This document shows positions 52,220 through 59,666 of a stretch of DNA of 64,000 bases, piece after piece. Both the position numbers and the translations under genes were made by a program. Under the pieces are notes generated by a model that was given only the letters and a program-made list of their open reading frames with translations, did not search any database and had not been told where the DNA came from. Each line of letters starts with the position of its first letter. Position 1 is the stretch's first letter. The stretch spans positions 124,001-188,000 of the forward strand of contig NZ_JAGKSP010000002.1 of assembly GCF_017942085.1 (NCBI RefSeq). Direction: 5' to 3'. Source of the stretch: Paenibacillus lignilyticus. GTDB taxonomy: Bacteria; Bacillota; Bacilli; Paenibacillales; Paenibacillaceae.

Positions 52220-53197
52220 TTAATAGACATCCCTCCGCGTGAAAGAGACGAACGATACGATTAAAGCACCGATGCCCCAGAAGAACAGCACCAGCAGCGA
52301 GAAGCCAAGCGACATGCCCGCAATCGGCGGTTCGGCATCCTGCAAGTAATCGATCAGCTCCAGATTGACCATGAACAAGTACTTCGCCGTTTCCCAGGAA
52401 CCGACCATCGACCGCAAGATCGTTCCCGCAATGAGACAAGCCAGCATAATACCCATGACCGCTGCGGTTGTGCGAACCAGAACGGATAACATGAAGGTGA
52501 TGGTCGCCACTACAACAGAAACATACCAGGCGAGTCCCATCTCCATCAGAATGAACTGCCACTGAGGTATGATTCGCACAGCGGATGTATCCAGTTCTCC
52601 GCCTTTTACCGTAAAGCCGGTCAGAACCGGCGCATTCCAGCCTTGAAAGCCAAACACGAGGCCCGAAATAATAGCTGAGAGCAGGCCAAACAACGTAATG
52701 ATAATCGAGACCGATAACAGGAGTGCTAAATACTTGCTGAGCAATATCCGCCAACGTTTCACCGAGCGGGTCAGCAGCACTTTGATCGTACCTGAGCTGT
52801 GCTCGGAGGATACCAGGTCAGCAGCGACAATCATCATCATCAGCGGCAGCAGAAGCGAAATGCCATTCTCGACGAAGCCGCGTACGAAAGTTGGCGCCCC
52901 CGGCTCCGAAGGGTTGACGTCCTGATCCAGGTAGTACTGCTGCTGGGCAATGCGCAGGGCCAGCTCTCCCTCATCGCCGCGTCCGCCGCCATTGGCAAGC
53001 CGGGCTTCCCAGCCGGCGATGCGCTGCTCAAGCGCGGTGCGCCAATCGACATCGCCGAAGCGCTTCAGGTTCTCTGCCGCCTGCTGATACTGGGCATAAG
53101 TAAACAATGATATCAGAATCGCGATGATGAGCGCGACAACGAACAACCTTCGTTTGCCGGTGATCTTGATCATTTCGTTATAGACGAGGTTAACCAA
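52220..53197 (-). CDS. ABC-2 type transporter permease
   Basis: A 325-residue permease. Helix 1 lies at about 18-36 and an extracytoplasmic stretch of about 75 residues follows. Five more helices start near GISLLLPLMMMIVAADLVSSEHSSGTIKVLL, a typical ABC-2 segment with the coupling helix. It overlaps the ATPase gene upstream by 8 nt, so the two form one exporter, perhaps for a peptide antibiotic or lipid; the substrate is unknown. The last residues, SFTRRDVY, match the end of many ABC-2 permeases. Confidence 0.88.
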   Translation of the reverse strand: MVNLVYNEMIKITGKRRLFVVALIIAILISLFTYAQYQQAAENLKRFGDVDWRTALEQRIAGWEARLANGGGRGDEGELALRIAQQQYYLDQDVNPSEPGAPTFVRGFVENGISLLLPLMMMIVAADLVSSEHSSGTIKVLLTRSVKRWRILLSKYLALLLSVSIIITLFGLLSAIISGLVFGFQGWNAPVLTGFTVKGGELDTSAVRIIPQWQFILMEMGLAWYVSVVVATITFMLSVLVRTTAAVMGIMLACLIAGTILRSMVGSWETAKYLFMVNLELIDYLQDAEPPIAGMSLGFSLLVLFFWGIGALIVSFVSFTRRDVY

Positions 53198-54137
53198 TGC
53201 TTTCCCCTCCCGTCAGCTCAAGGAACAGATCCTCAAGCGAAGGAAGCTTGCGGCTCATCTCGGTTACGGTCACGCCGGACTCGACCAGCACGCTGTTCCA
53301 CCGTCCGATCTCTTCCTCGTTGTATGGCGTCAGCACCGACTCTCCCTGTACCTCAGCTGAGCCGGCCAGCTCCCGAAGCAGCGCCTCTCCCTTGCCCATC
53401 GGCTTAAGCCGCCAGCTGATCCTTTCTTGCTGGGCCAGCAAGTTGACCACCGTATCGACTCGGATGACGCGGCCCTTCGATATGATGGCAACACGATCGC
53501 ACATCAATTGAATTTCACTTAGCAAATGGCTCGATACGAGCACGGAGAGTCCTTCATGTTCAGCCAAATAGCGGATAAACTCCCTCATCTCCCGAATCCC
53601 CGACGGATCCAGCCCGTTAGTCGGCTCATCGAGGATGAGCAGCTTCGGCTTCCCGAGCAGCGCCTGCGCAATTCCAAGCCGCTGCCGCATGCCCAGCGAA
53701 TAGGTTTTCACTTTATCGTGAATCCGTGCTGTCAGCCCGACAAGCTGTACAACCTCGCTGATCCTTGCCTCGTCGATGCCGGGCATCATGCGGGCGAAGT
53801 ATTGTAAATTCCCCCAGCCGCTCAAGAAACTGTATAGCTCAGGATTCTCCACGATACAACCCATGTTCCCGGTCGCCTCCGGAAACTGTCGATGCAGATC
53901 GTAACCGCAAATCCGAATCGTTCCGGCTGTCGGCTTGATCAGACCGACGAGCATCCGGATTGTCGTCGTCTTGCCCGCTCCGTTAGGCCCCAGAAAACCG
54001 AATACTTCGCCTCGCTTCAGCTCGAAGTCGAGCCCGTGTATAATTTCCCGCTTGCCGATTACCTTTCGGAGTCCCCGGACAGCTAAAGTAATCTCTTCAT
54101 TATCGCTTGCAGCGGTCATCCCCGTCGCGTTGCCCAT
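53190..54137 (-). CDS. ABC transporter ATP-binding protein
   Basis: A 315-residue ATPase. Walker A GPNGAGKTTT, Q-loop-like VENPE, signature SLGMRQRLGIA, Walker B LLILDEPTNGLDP and the H-loop SSHLLSE are all present. The C-terminal 80 residues resemble the BcrA/NatA type, associated with antibiotic-resistance exporters. The start is taken as ATG 54137: its A is the last base of the TGA stop of the SGNH gene, and GGAGGGGG lies 10 nt upstream. An ATG at 54158 would add seven residues. Likely operon: SGNH hydrolase, ATPase, permease. Confidence 0.9.
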   Translation of the reverse strand: MGNATGMTAASDNEEITLAVRGLRKVIGKREIIHGLDFELKRGEVFGFLGPNGAGKTTTIRMLVGLIKPTAGTIRICGYDLHRQFPEATGNMGCIVENPELYSFLSGWGNLQYFARMMPGIDEARISEVVQLVGLTARIHDKVKTYSLGMRQRLGIAQALLGKPKLLILDEPTNGLDPSGIREMREFIRYLAEHEGLSVLVSSHLLSEIQLMCDRVAIISKGRVIRVDTVVNLLAQQERISWRLKPMGKGEALLRELAGSAEVQGESVLTPYNEEEIGRWNSVLVESGVTVTEMSRKLPSLEDLFLELTGGESIG

Positions 54138-54943
54138 CAATTGCGTTCCCCCTCCCATGTAATGAGTGACGCAACCCGCTCACCGATGAGCTTGTAGCCC
54201 TCCGCATTCGGATGAAACTGATCCCGAGCCAAATAATGCTGTACGTTCAATTGAAACAGGTCCAAGGTCGGTACGAGCACCGTGTCCGGATACGCTGCGG
54301 CAGTTTCTGCCGTTTGGTAATTCCAGTCCCGTACAATCTTGGTCGTTGTCTGCGTTTCCTTTAATGCGATGAACGGATTGTATAACCCGATCAGGAACAG
54401 CTTCGAGGCAGGATTGACAGCTCGTATGTCCTTCAGCACATGATTCAATTGCTCCGCATAAGTTTCTTGAATCGAGGCAATGTTGGACGGATCCAAATTG
54501 CCAAGCGTCTCGCCGCCTTGGAACAGATCGTTGCCTCCGGTACTGACTACGATGACATCCGCTGCCTTAAGCTCGCTGCGTACGTCAGGCTTGTCCAGCG
54601 ATGCGGTCAATTCGGGAGTACGCATCCCATTAACGCCGTAGTTCTTGACGAGAATTTCTTGTCCCGCCGCTTTCGACTTCAACACGTCCACCATATATCC
54701 TACGTACCCTTTGCCATACGGATCGCCGGCTCCGCGAGTAAGGGAGTCGCCGAGTGCCACGACGCGGAACTTCCCGTCTTCCGCAATCGGAGTCGGCCGT
54801 TCTTCTACAGTCGAAACCGGTTCAGCTTGCTTGCCGGAGCCTCCGGTAAAATAATCCTGCAATGTCCATGCCAGTCCGCCCAACCAGATAAATCCGGATA
54901 TCGCGGAAACGACCATGAGACCTTGAATCCATTTCCCTTTCAT
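54137..54943 (-). CDS. Membrane-anchored SGNH/GDSL hydrolase (YpmR-like)
   Basis: A 268-residue protein. One N-terminal helix (about 8-28) is a signal anchor. The SGNH domain carries all four blocks: block I ALGDSLTRGAG with the Ser, block II GVNGMRT, block III VSTGGNDLF and block V DQFHPNAEGY with Asp and His. It should hydrolyse an ester outside the membrane; YpmR in Bacillus is similar. Its stop codon overlaps the ATPase gene start by one base, so it is coupled to the ABC exporter. The link between the two activities is not known. Confidence 0.88.
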   Translation of the reverse strand: MKGKWIQGLMVVSAISGFIWLGGLAWTLQDYFTGGSGKQAEPVSTVEERPTPIAEDGKFRVVALGDSLTRGAGDPYGKGYVGYMVDVLKSKAAGQEILVKNYGVNGMRTPELTASLDKPDVRSELKAADVIVVSTGGNDLFQGGETLGNLDPSNIASIQETYAEQLNHVLKDIRAVNPASKLFLIGLYNPFIALKETQTTTKIVRDWNYQTAETAAAYPDTVLVPTLDLFQLNVQHYLARDQFHPNAEGYKLIGERVASLITWEGERN

Positions 54944-54972
54944 CCTGTATTCCTCCTCCCATTCCCCTGTTT

Positions 54973-55004
54973 TAAAAAACGCCAGCTCATCATAGAGCTG
55001 GCGT
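54973..55004 (-). terminator. Terminator of uvrC
   Basis: 10-bp arms ACGCCAGCTC (54979-54988) and GAGCTGGCGT (54995-55004), followed on the minus strand by TTTTT, 22 nt past the uvrC stop. Confidence 0.85.
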
Positions 55005-55026
55005 CCCCTTCCCGAAGGTGTTGTTC

Positions 55027-56982
55027 CTACTGTTCTTCCTGCAGCGCTTCAATAATCTGATTGGCGAGCTTCTCGCCGATCGACAGAGGCCGGAAATCTT
55101 CGATGCTGGCTTCTTTAATCTTCTTGATGGAGCCAAAATGCTTCAGCAGCGCCTTCCGGCGCTTCTCCCCGATGCCCGGGATCGAATCCAGCTTGGAAGC
55201 CACCATCGATTTGCCCCGCTGCTCGCGGTGGAACGTAATCGCAAAACGGTGAACCTCGTCTTGAATCCGCTGGAGCAAGTAGAATTCTTGGCTGTCCCGC
55301 GGCAGCGGCACTACTTCAGGGGGATCGCCTGTCATGAGCTGAGCTGTTTTATGTTTGGCGTCCTTCACCAGGCCGCACACCGGTATCATCAAGCCAAGCT
55401 CATTTTCAAGGATATCGAGCGCCGCGGAAATTTGACCTCGGCCGCCATCGACTATAATCAGGTCCGGCAGCGGAAGCTCTTCCTTCAGCACGCGCTCATA
55501 GCGGCGGCGGATAACTTCTCGCATCGTTCCATAATCATCCGGTCCTACGACCGTCTTCACCTTGTACTTGCGGTATTCCTTCTTATCCGGCTTGCCGTCC
55601 ATGAAGACCACCATCGCCGAGACGGGATCCGTCCCTTGAATGTTCGAGTTATCGAATGCTTCGATACGGCGAACCTGCGGCAGACCCAGCGCTTCCGCCA
55701 GCCCTTCCGATGCCCGGAAGGTGCGTTCCTCATCCCGCTCGATCAGCTTGAATTTCTCATCCAGCGTAACCTTCGCATTGTTAACTGCCATCGTAACCAC
55801 ATCGCGTTTGCGTCCGCGCAGCGGCATGAACACTTTCACCTTCAGCCATTTTTGCAACGAATTTCGCAGCTCGGCTTCCACTGTACCTGCTTCCGGCTCA
55901 CCTTGCTCATCGCCTTCAGCATGCTGCTCTGCCGGCACGGCCTCCGCTTTGTACGCTACGCCTGCCTCCTGCACGCCCGCAGCCGTTTCCAGCTCCGCTT
56001 CCTGCGGCGGTGAAGGCAAGAAAATTTCCTTAGGCAGCGCCGGATTTTCCGAATAATACTGGGTTACGAACGTCATGAAATCATCATAGGCCGCTCCGTA
56101 ATAAGGGAACGTCGTCGCTCTTCGCTCAATCAGCTTCCCTTGCCGCATGTACATAATTTGGACGCACATCCAGCCTTTCTCGATCGCATAACCGAAGACA
56201 TCTCGGTCCATCGCATCGTTGAGCGTAATTTTCTGCTTCTCCATGACTGCATCGATGGCGATGAGCTGATCGCGGTATTCCTTCGCTCGCTCGAACTCCA
56301 TCAGCTCCGCAGCTGATTCCATCTTAGCCTGCAGCGTCTTCTTCACTTCATCATGACCGCCATTTAAGAAACGGGTGATCTCCTGCACCATGTTCTCGTA
56401 CGTCCCCGGCGCAATATCGAACTCGCAAGGCGCTACACATTGTCCGATATGGTAATACAAACATACCTTGTCCGGCAGCGTGCCGCATTTGCGCAGGGGA
56501 TATAACCGATCCAGCAGCTTCTTCGTCTGCGTTGCCGCGAATGCATTCGGATACGGTCCGAAATATTTGCCTTTATCTTTGACGATCCGGCGCGTAACCT
56601 CAAGCTTCGGATGCGCTTCATTCGTGATTTTGATATACGGGAAGGTCTTGTCATCCTTTAAAAGGACGTTATAACGGGGATGATACTGCTTAATCAGGTT
56701 GCATTCCAATATCAACGCTTCCATATTGCTCGAAGTTACAATGTATTCGAAATCGCGGATCAAGGAAACAAGCCGCAATGTCTTTCCGTTATGGCTGCCG
56801 TTAAAATACGATCGTACCCGGTTCTTCAGCACCTTTGCTTTGCCGACATAAATGATGGTGCCTTCGGCGTCTTTCATCAAATAACAGCCTGACTGATCCG
56901 GCAGCAAAGCCAGCTTACTGCGGATTCGCTCCTCGGCAAGGCGCTTGTCAGCGGCCGATTCCGTTCTCGGTTGATCCTCCAT
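55027..56982 (-). CDS. uvrC: Excinuclease ABC subunit C
   Basis: A 651-residue UvrC, which makes both cuts in nucleotide-excision repair. Domains in order: GIY-YIG nuclease ([19 protein letters not shown], residues about 32-110), Cys-rich region, UVR motif ([24 protein letters not shown]), RNase H-like nuclease domain ([21 protein letters not shown]) and the helix-hairpin-helix tail ([19 protein letters not shown]). It is about 50 residues longer than Bacillus UvrC because of a Glu/Ala/Gly-rich insert (about 340-390) between the UVR and RNase H domains. GGAGGAGG lies before the ATG. Confidence 0.97.
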   Translation of the reverse strand: MEDQPRTESAADKRLAEERIRSKLALLPDQSGCYLMKDAEGTIIYVGKAKVLKNRVRSYFNGSHNGKTLRLVSLIRDFEYIVTSSNMEALILECNLIKQYHPRYNVLLKDDKTFPYIKITNEAHPKLEVTRRIVKDKGKYFGPYPNAFAATQTKKLLDRLYPLRKCGTLPDKVCLYYHIGQCVAPCEFDIAPGTYENMVQEITRFLNGGHDEVKKTLQAKMESAAELMEFERAKEYRDQLIAIDAVMEKQKITLNDAMDRDVFGYAIEKGWMCVQIMYMRQGKLIERRATTFPYYGAAYDDFMTFVTQYYSENPALPKEIFLPSPPQEAELETAAGVQEAGVAYKAEAVPAEQHAEGDEQGEPEAGTVEAELRNSLQKWLKVKVFMPLRGRKRDVVTMAVNNAKVTLDEKFKLIERDEERTFRASEGLAEALGLPQVRRIEAFDNSNIQGTDPVSAMVVFMDGKPDKKEYRKYKVKTVVGPDDYGTMREVIRRRYERVLKEELPLPDLIIVDGGRGQISAALDILENELGLMIPVCGLVKDAKHKTAQLMTGDPPEVVPLPRDSQEFYLLQRIQDEVHRFAITFHREQRGKSMVASKLDSIPGIGEKRRKALLKHFGSIKKIKEASIEDFRPLSIGEKLANQIIEALQEEQ

Positions 56983-57111
56983 TGTCGTCCTCCTCCCGGC
57001 ACATGGCTACCGTTTATTGTACCACAATGAGCCTTATTTTGCGGCAGAACTCGGCTTGCTCGGAAGCCGCTTTCGGCACAAATTTGCCTCACAATTGTCA
57101 CGACCTGCGAC

Positions 57112-57141
57112 TTTACAATTATTCTGGAAGTTGGGTATACT
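57112..57141 (+). promoter_or_regulatory. Sigma-A promoter of the 48-aa membrane protein gene
   Basis: TTTACA (57112-57117) and TATACT (57136-57141) with an 18-nt spacer. Confidence 0.7.
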
Positions 57142-57182
57142 AGGGGGAGCAATCGTTGTTGTCTAAGGAGGAAGTTGAAACG

Positions 57183-57329
57183 ATGGAAAATGTAAGAGAC
57201 CCACGTGAGCATTTGAACGAGGAACCGCGCGACGATCTATTCGACGTTGCACTTGGCTTTGGCGGATTCTTTGGACTGCTGTTCGTTATTTTCGCCGCTG
57301 CGGTGATTATCAAATTCATCATTTCGTAA
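57183..57329 (+). CDS. Small membrane protein, YqzM-like
   Basis: A 48-residue protein. An acidic N-terminus (MENVRDPREHLNEEPRDDLF) is followed by one membrane helix (about 21-47, GFGGFFGLLFVIFAAAVIIKF). Length, order and the F-G-F-F pattern recall Bacillus YqzM, a conserved small protein of unknown role. AAGGAGG lies 11 nt before the ATG; a good promoter and a terminator frame the gene. The YqzM assignment is from memory of the pattern and not certain. Confidence 0.7.
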   Translation: MENVRDPREHLNEEPRDDLFDVALGFGGFFGLLFVIFAAAVIIKFIIS

Positions 57330-57334
57330 TAATG

Positions 57335-57370
57335 TGGCCTTGCCTCGGAATCCGGGAGCAAGGCCATTTT
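57335..57370 (+). terminator. Terminator of the YqzM-like gene
   Basis: TGGCCTTGC (57335-57343) pairs with GCAAGGCCA (57358-57366), followed by TTTT. Confidence 0.8.
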
Positions 57371-57444
57371 AATGGAATGAGTTGACAAGTCGCTTCGAAG
57401 CGCATAGAATGACAACTAACGATAACTAAGGAGGCTGATGTCAA

Positions 57445-57531
57445 ATGGTAGCTAATGTCATGAACGTTCAAGAAGCAGTAGTTGCAGTTGCATCGGTCTC
57501 AGACGGATCAAGTACGGGAGTTACTTCGTAA
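57445..57531 (+). CDS. Candidate 28-residue peptide
   Basis: A 28-codon ORF starting MVANVMNVQEAVVAVASV and ending in a Ser/Gly/Thr-rich tail (SDGSSTGVTS). AAGGAGG lies 10 nt before the ATG and a strong terminator follows 40 nt after the stop. No homologue is recognised; the composition (Val, Ala, Ser) is unlike a leader for amino-acid biosynthesis. It may be a small secreted or signalling peptide or only a chance ORF. No processing partner lies next to it. Confidence 0.4.
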   Translation: MVANVMNVQEAVVAVASVSDGSSTGVTS

Positions 57532-57572
57532 GCTAAGGATACGCCCTAGCTTATTTGTAATCGCCCAAGCCG

Positions 57573-57610
57573 CCGCAAGAGACCGTAATCCGGTTTCTTG
57601 CGGTTTTTTT
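57573..57610 (+). terminator. First of two tandem terminators
   Basis: CCGCAAGAGACCG (57573-57585) and CGGTTTCTTGCGG (57591-57603), followed by seven T. Confidence 0.85.
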
Positions 57611-57646
57611 GTGTCCGTTTCGGTACGTACAACGTACCAAAAGCGA

Positions 57647-57680
57647 AGACCGCAGGAGTTTATTTCCTGCGGTCTTTTTT
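57647..57680 (+). terminator. Second of two tandem terminators
   Basis: 11-bp arms (57647-57657 and 57665-57675) followed by T. A small GGTACGT/ACGTACC hairpin (57622-57638) lies between the two. Confidence 0.8.
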
Positions 57681-57723
57681 GTTATCCATCCACCAAACTA
57701 ACGAATAAAGGGGTACACCAATT

Positions 57724-58857
57724 TTGAACATGAACCATCCCATGCAAGTAAGCAAGACCACGAACCACCTGCAAGACTATGGCTGGAATGAACACTGGGA
57801 GCATACGTTTGCCAGTGTGTCCGGCAACAGCAGCGCCGGCGCAAACGTAAGCCTTGAGCCGGCACGCGTCATTGCCCAATTTACAAATCGTTACCGCATC
57901 ATGACCTCCGCCGGCGAATGCGCCGCCGAGGTTAGCGGCAAATTCCAGTTCCAGGCTGCATCGCGCAGCGAGTTCCCTGCCGTCGGCGACTGGGTCGCGG
58001 TACAATCCCTGCCGGGCGAGCAGCGCGCCATCATTCACGGCATCCTGCCTCGCCGCTCGGCGATGATCCGCAGAGCGGCCGGCAGCGTGCCGGAAGAACA
58101 GGTCATTGGCACGAACATCGACACGCTCTTTATCGTTAATGCCCTCAATGGCGACTACAATGTCCGCAAAATCGAACGTTACCTCATCGCAGCCTGGGAA
58201 AGCGGCGCCACGCCTGTCGTCTTGCTGACGAAAGCCGATCTCTGCACCGATACGGAACGCAGAGTCGCCGAAGTTGAGGCGGCAGCGCCGGGTGTTCCGG
58301 TCCATGCGGTCAGCGCTCTGGAGAACGAAGGCCGCGATTCGCTCTCGCCTTATATGCTCCAAGGCCGCACCATTGCCGTAACCGGCTCCTCCGGCGTCGG
58401 CAAATCAACACTGCTGAACTGGCTGGCCGGCGGCGACCTTCAGCGCGTGCAGGGCATCCGCGAGGACGACGCGCGCGGCCGCCATACCACTACACACCGC
58501 GAGCTGTTCCCGCTTCCGGGCGGCGTCATCATGATGGATACGCCGGGAATGCGCGAGCTGCAGCTCTGGGAAGCCGATGACGGCTGGCAGGAAGCGTTCT
58601 CCGATATCGAAGCGATCGCCGAGACCTGCCGGTTCCGCGATTGCCGCCATCAGGCAGAACAGGGCTGCGCCGTGAAGGAAGCACTGCGCAGCGGCGCGCT
58701 TGATGAGCGCCGCTACGAGAGCTATAAGAAAACCGGTCGCGAGCTGGCGCATCAAGCGCGCAAAGAGCAATCCGTCAGCAAGCGGCAGAAGAAAAGCGCG
58801 GATAAACGGATCGAAGCACGCACGAGCTACTCCAAGCACAAGCTCGACATCGACTAA
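57724..58857 (+). CDS. rsgA: Ribosome small-subunit-dependent GTPase A (RsgA/YloQ family, long form)
   Basis: A 377-residue circularly permuted GTPase. An OB-fold N-terminal domain (FPAVGDWVAV) is followed by motifs in permuted order: G4 LTKADL, G1 GSSGVGKST, G3 DTPGMRE. The zinc-binding tail is CRFRDCRHQAEQGC. It is longer than the roughly 300-residue Bacillus YloQ and has an extra N-terminus (LQDYGWNEHWEHTF), as in the second RsgA type of many Bacilli. It assists 30S maturation. The start is TTG at 57724 with AAAGGGG 10 nt upstream. Confidence 0.9.
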   Translation: MNMNHPMQVSKTTNHLQDYGWNEHWEHTFASVSGNSSAGANVSLEPARVIAQFTNRYRIMTSAGECAAEVSGKFQFQAASRSEFPAVGDWVAVQSLPGEQRAIIHGILPRRSAMIRRAAGSVPEEQVIGTNIDTLFIVNALNGDYNVRKIERYLIAAWESGATPVVLLTKADLCTDTERRVAEVEAAAPGVPVHAVSALENEGRDSLSPYMLQGRTIAVTGSSGVGKSTLLNWLAGGDLQRVQGIREDDARGRHTTTHRELFPLPGGVIMMDTPGMRELQLWEADDGWQEAFSDIEAIAETCRFRDCRHQAEQGCAVKEALRSGALDERRYESYKKTGRELAHQARKEQSVSKRQKKSADKRIEARTSYSKHKLDID

Positions 58858-58887
58858 TTGACTGGCGGGTTCCCGAAGAGGTATGAT
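58858..58887 (+). promoter_or_regulatory. Sigma-A promoter of the tetR gene
   Basis: TTGACT (58858-58863) and TATGAT (58882-58887) with an 18-nt spacer; it begins right after the rsgA stop codon. Confidence 0.75.
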
Positions 58888-58903
58888 CTTATCAAGTGAT
58901 AAG
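58888..58903. promoter_or_regulatory. Operator 1 of the TetR-type repressor
   Basis: CTTATCAAGTGATAAG is a perfect 7-2-7 palindrome directly after the -10 box, over the expected transcript start of the tetR gene. It matches the second site at 59623-59640. Confidence 0.75.
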
Positions 58904-58947
58904 CAGAAGGGATTAGCTGATTTAGCAGGAAAGGAATCTTCTCCGCA

Positions 58948-59589
58948 ATGGCAGCCAACAAATCGAATCAATTGCAAGAGACACGCGCCATGATTATCAG
59001 AACGGCGAAGGAGCTGTTCATGGAGCTCGGTTACCGCGCCGTATCCACCAGACAAATCGCCGATGCCTGCGGGCTAACGCAGCCTGCGCTATATCACCAC
59101 TTCAAGGATAAGCAGGCGCTTTACGTAGATGTGATGCGTTCGGTGTGCGAAGGCACCCGAAGCGCGCTCGATCGTATCATGCAAAGAGAAACAGATGTCA
59201 GGCATCGCCTCTGCCAGGTCACTGCCTATATGCTTGCGAATCACCCCGAGGATCTCAGCCGGATGTTTCACGATATCCGGCATGAGCTTGCCCCGGAGTC
59301 TCAGCGAATCATCTATGAGCTATGGCGAAGCGCCTATCTCACACCGCTGCTCACCATATTCGAAGCAGGCCAGCGAGATGGTCAGCTGCGAAGTTCAGCG
59401 CAGTTCGGAATGGATGCCGAGAAATCAGCCCGGCTGTTGATGGGGCTTATAAACCAGACACTGGCCTCTGCCTCCACATTCTCTGCCCCAGGCGCAGCAG
59501 ACAAGAAGAAAAATTGGGATGAACAAGCCCAAACGCTCGTCAACGTATTGTTATTCGGACTATCGGCCACCCCACCACCTACGGTGTAA
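58948..59589 (+). CDS. TetR-family transcriptional repressor
   Basis: A 213-residue regulator. The N-terminal helix-turn-helix is ISTRQ-like here as VSTRQIADACGLTQPALYHHFKDKQALY; the rest is a helical ligand-binding domain. Two near-identical palindromes, one on its own promoter and one before the mmpL gene, indicate that it represses itself and the exporter. The inducer is unknown. AAAGGA lies before the ATG at 58948. It is followed by the exporter gene after 77 nt. Confidence 0.9.
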   Translation: MAANKSNQLQETRAMIIRTAKELFMELGYRAVSTRQIADACGLTQPALYHHFKDKQALYVDVMRSVCEGTRSALDRIMQRETDVRHRLCQVTAYMLANHPEDLSRMFHDIRHELAPESQRIIYELWRSAYLTPLLTIFEAGQRDGQLRSSAQFGMDAEKSARLLMGLINQTLASASTFSAPGAADKKKNWDEQAQTLVNVLLFGLSATPPPTV

Positions 59590-59622
59590 GGCGGCCTGAA
59601 TAGACCTTTTTTTTCAATCATC

Positions 59623-59640
59623 ACTTATCACTTGATAAGT
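59623..59640. promoter_or_regulatory. Operator 2 of the TetR-type repressor, upstream of mmpL
   Basis: ACTTATCACTTGATAAGT is a perfect 8-2-8 palindrome and shares CTTATCA..TGATAAG with operator 1. It lies 27 nt before the mmpL start codon. Clear -35 and -10 boxes are not seen here. Confidence 0.72.
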
Positions 59641-59666
59641 AAAATCAAAGGAGATGAAGACTTAAA

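Noticed and set aside
55018-56013. 331-codon plus-strand frame across uvrC
   Set aside because: Antisense shadow that starts inside the uvrC terminator region; no family.
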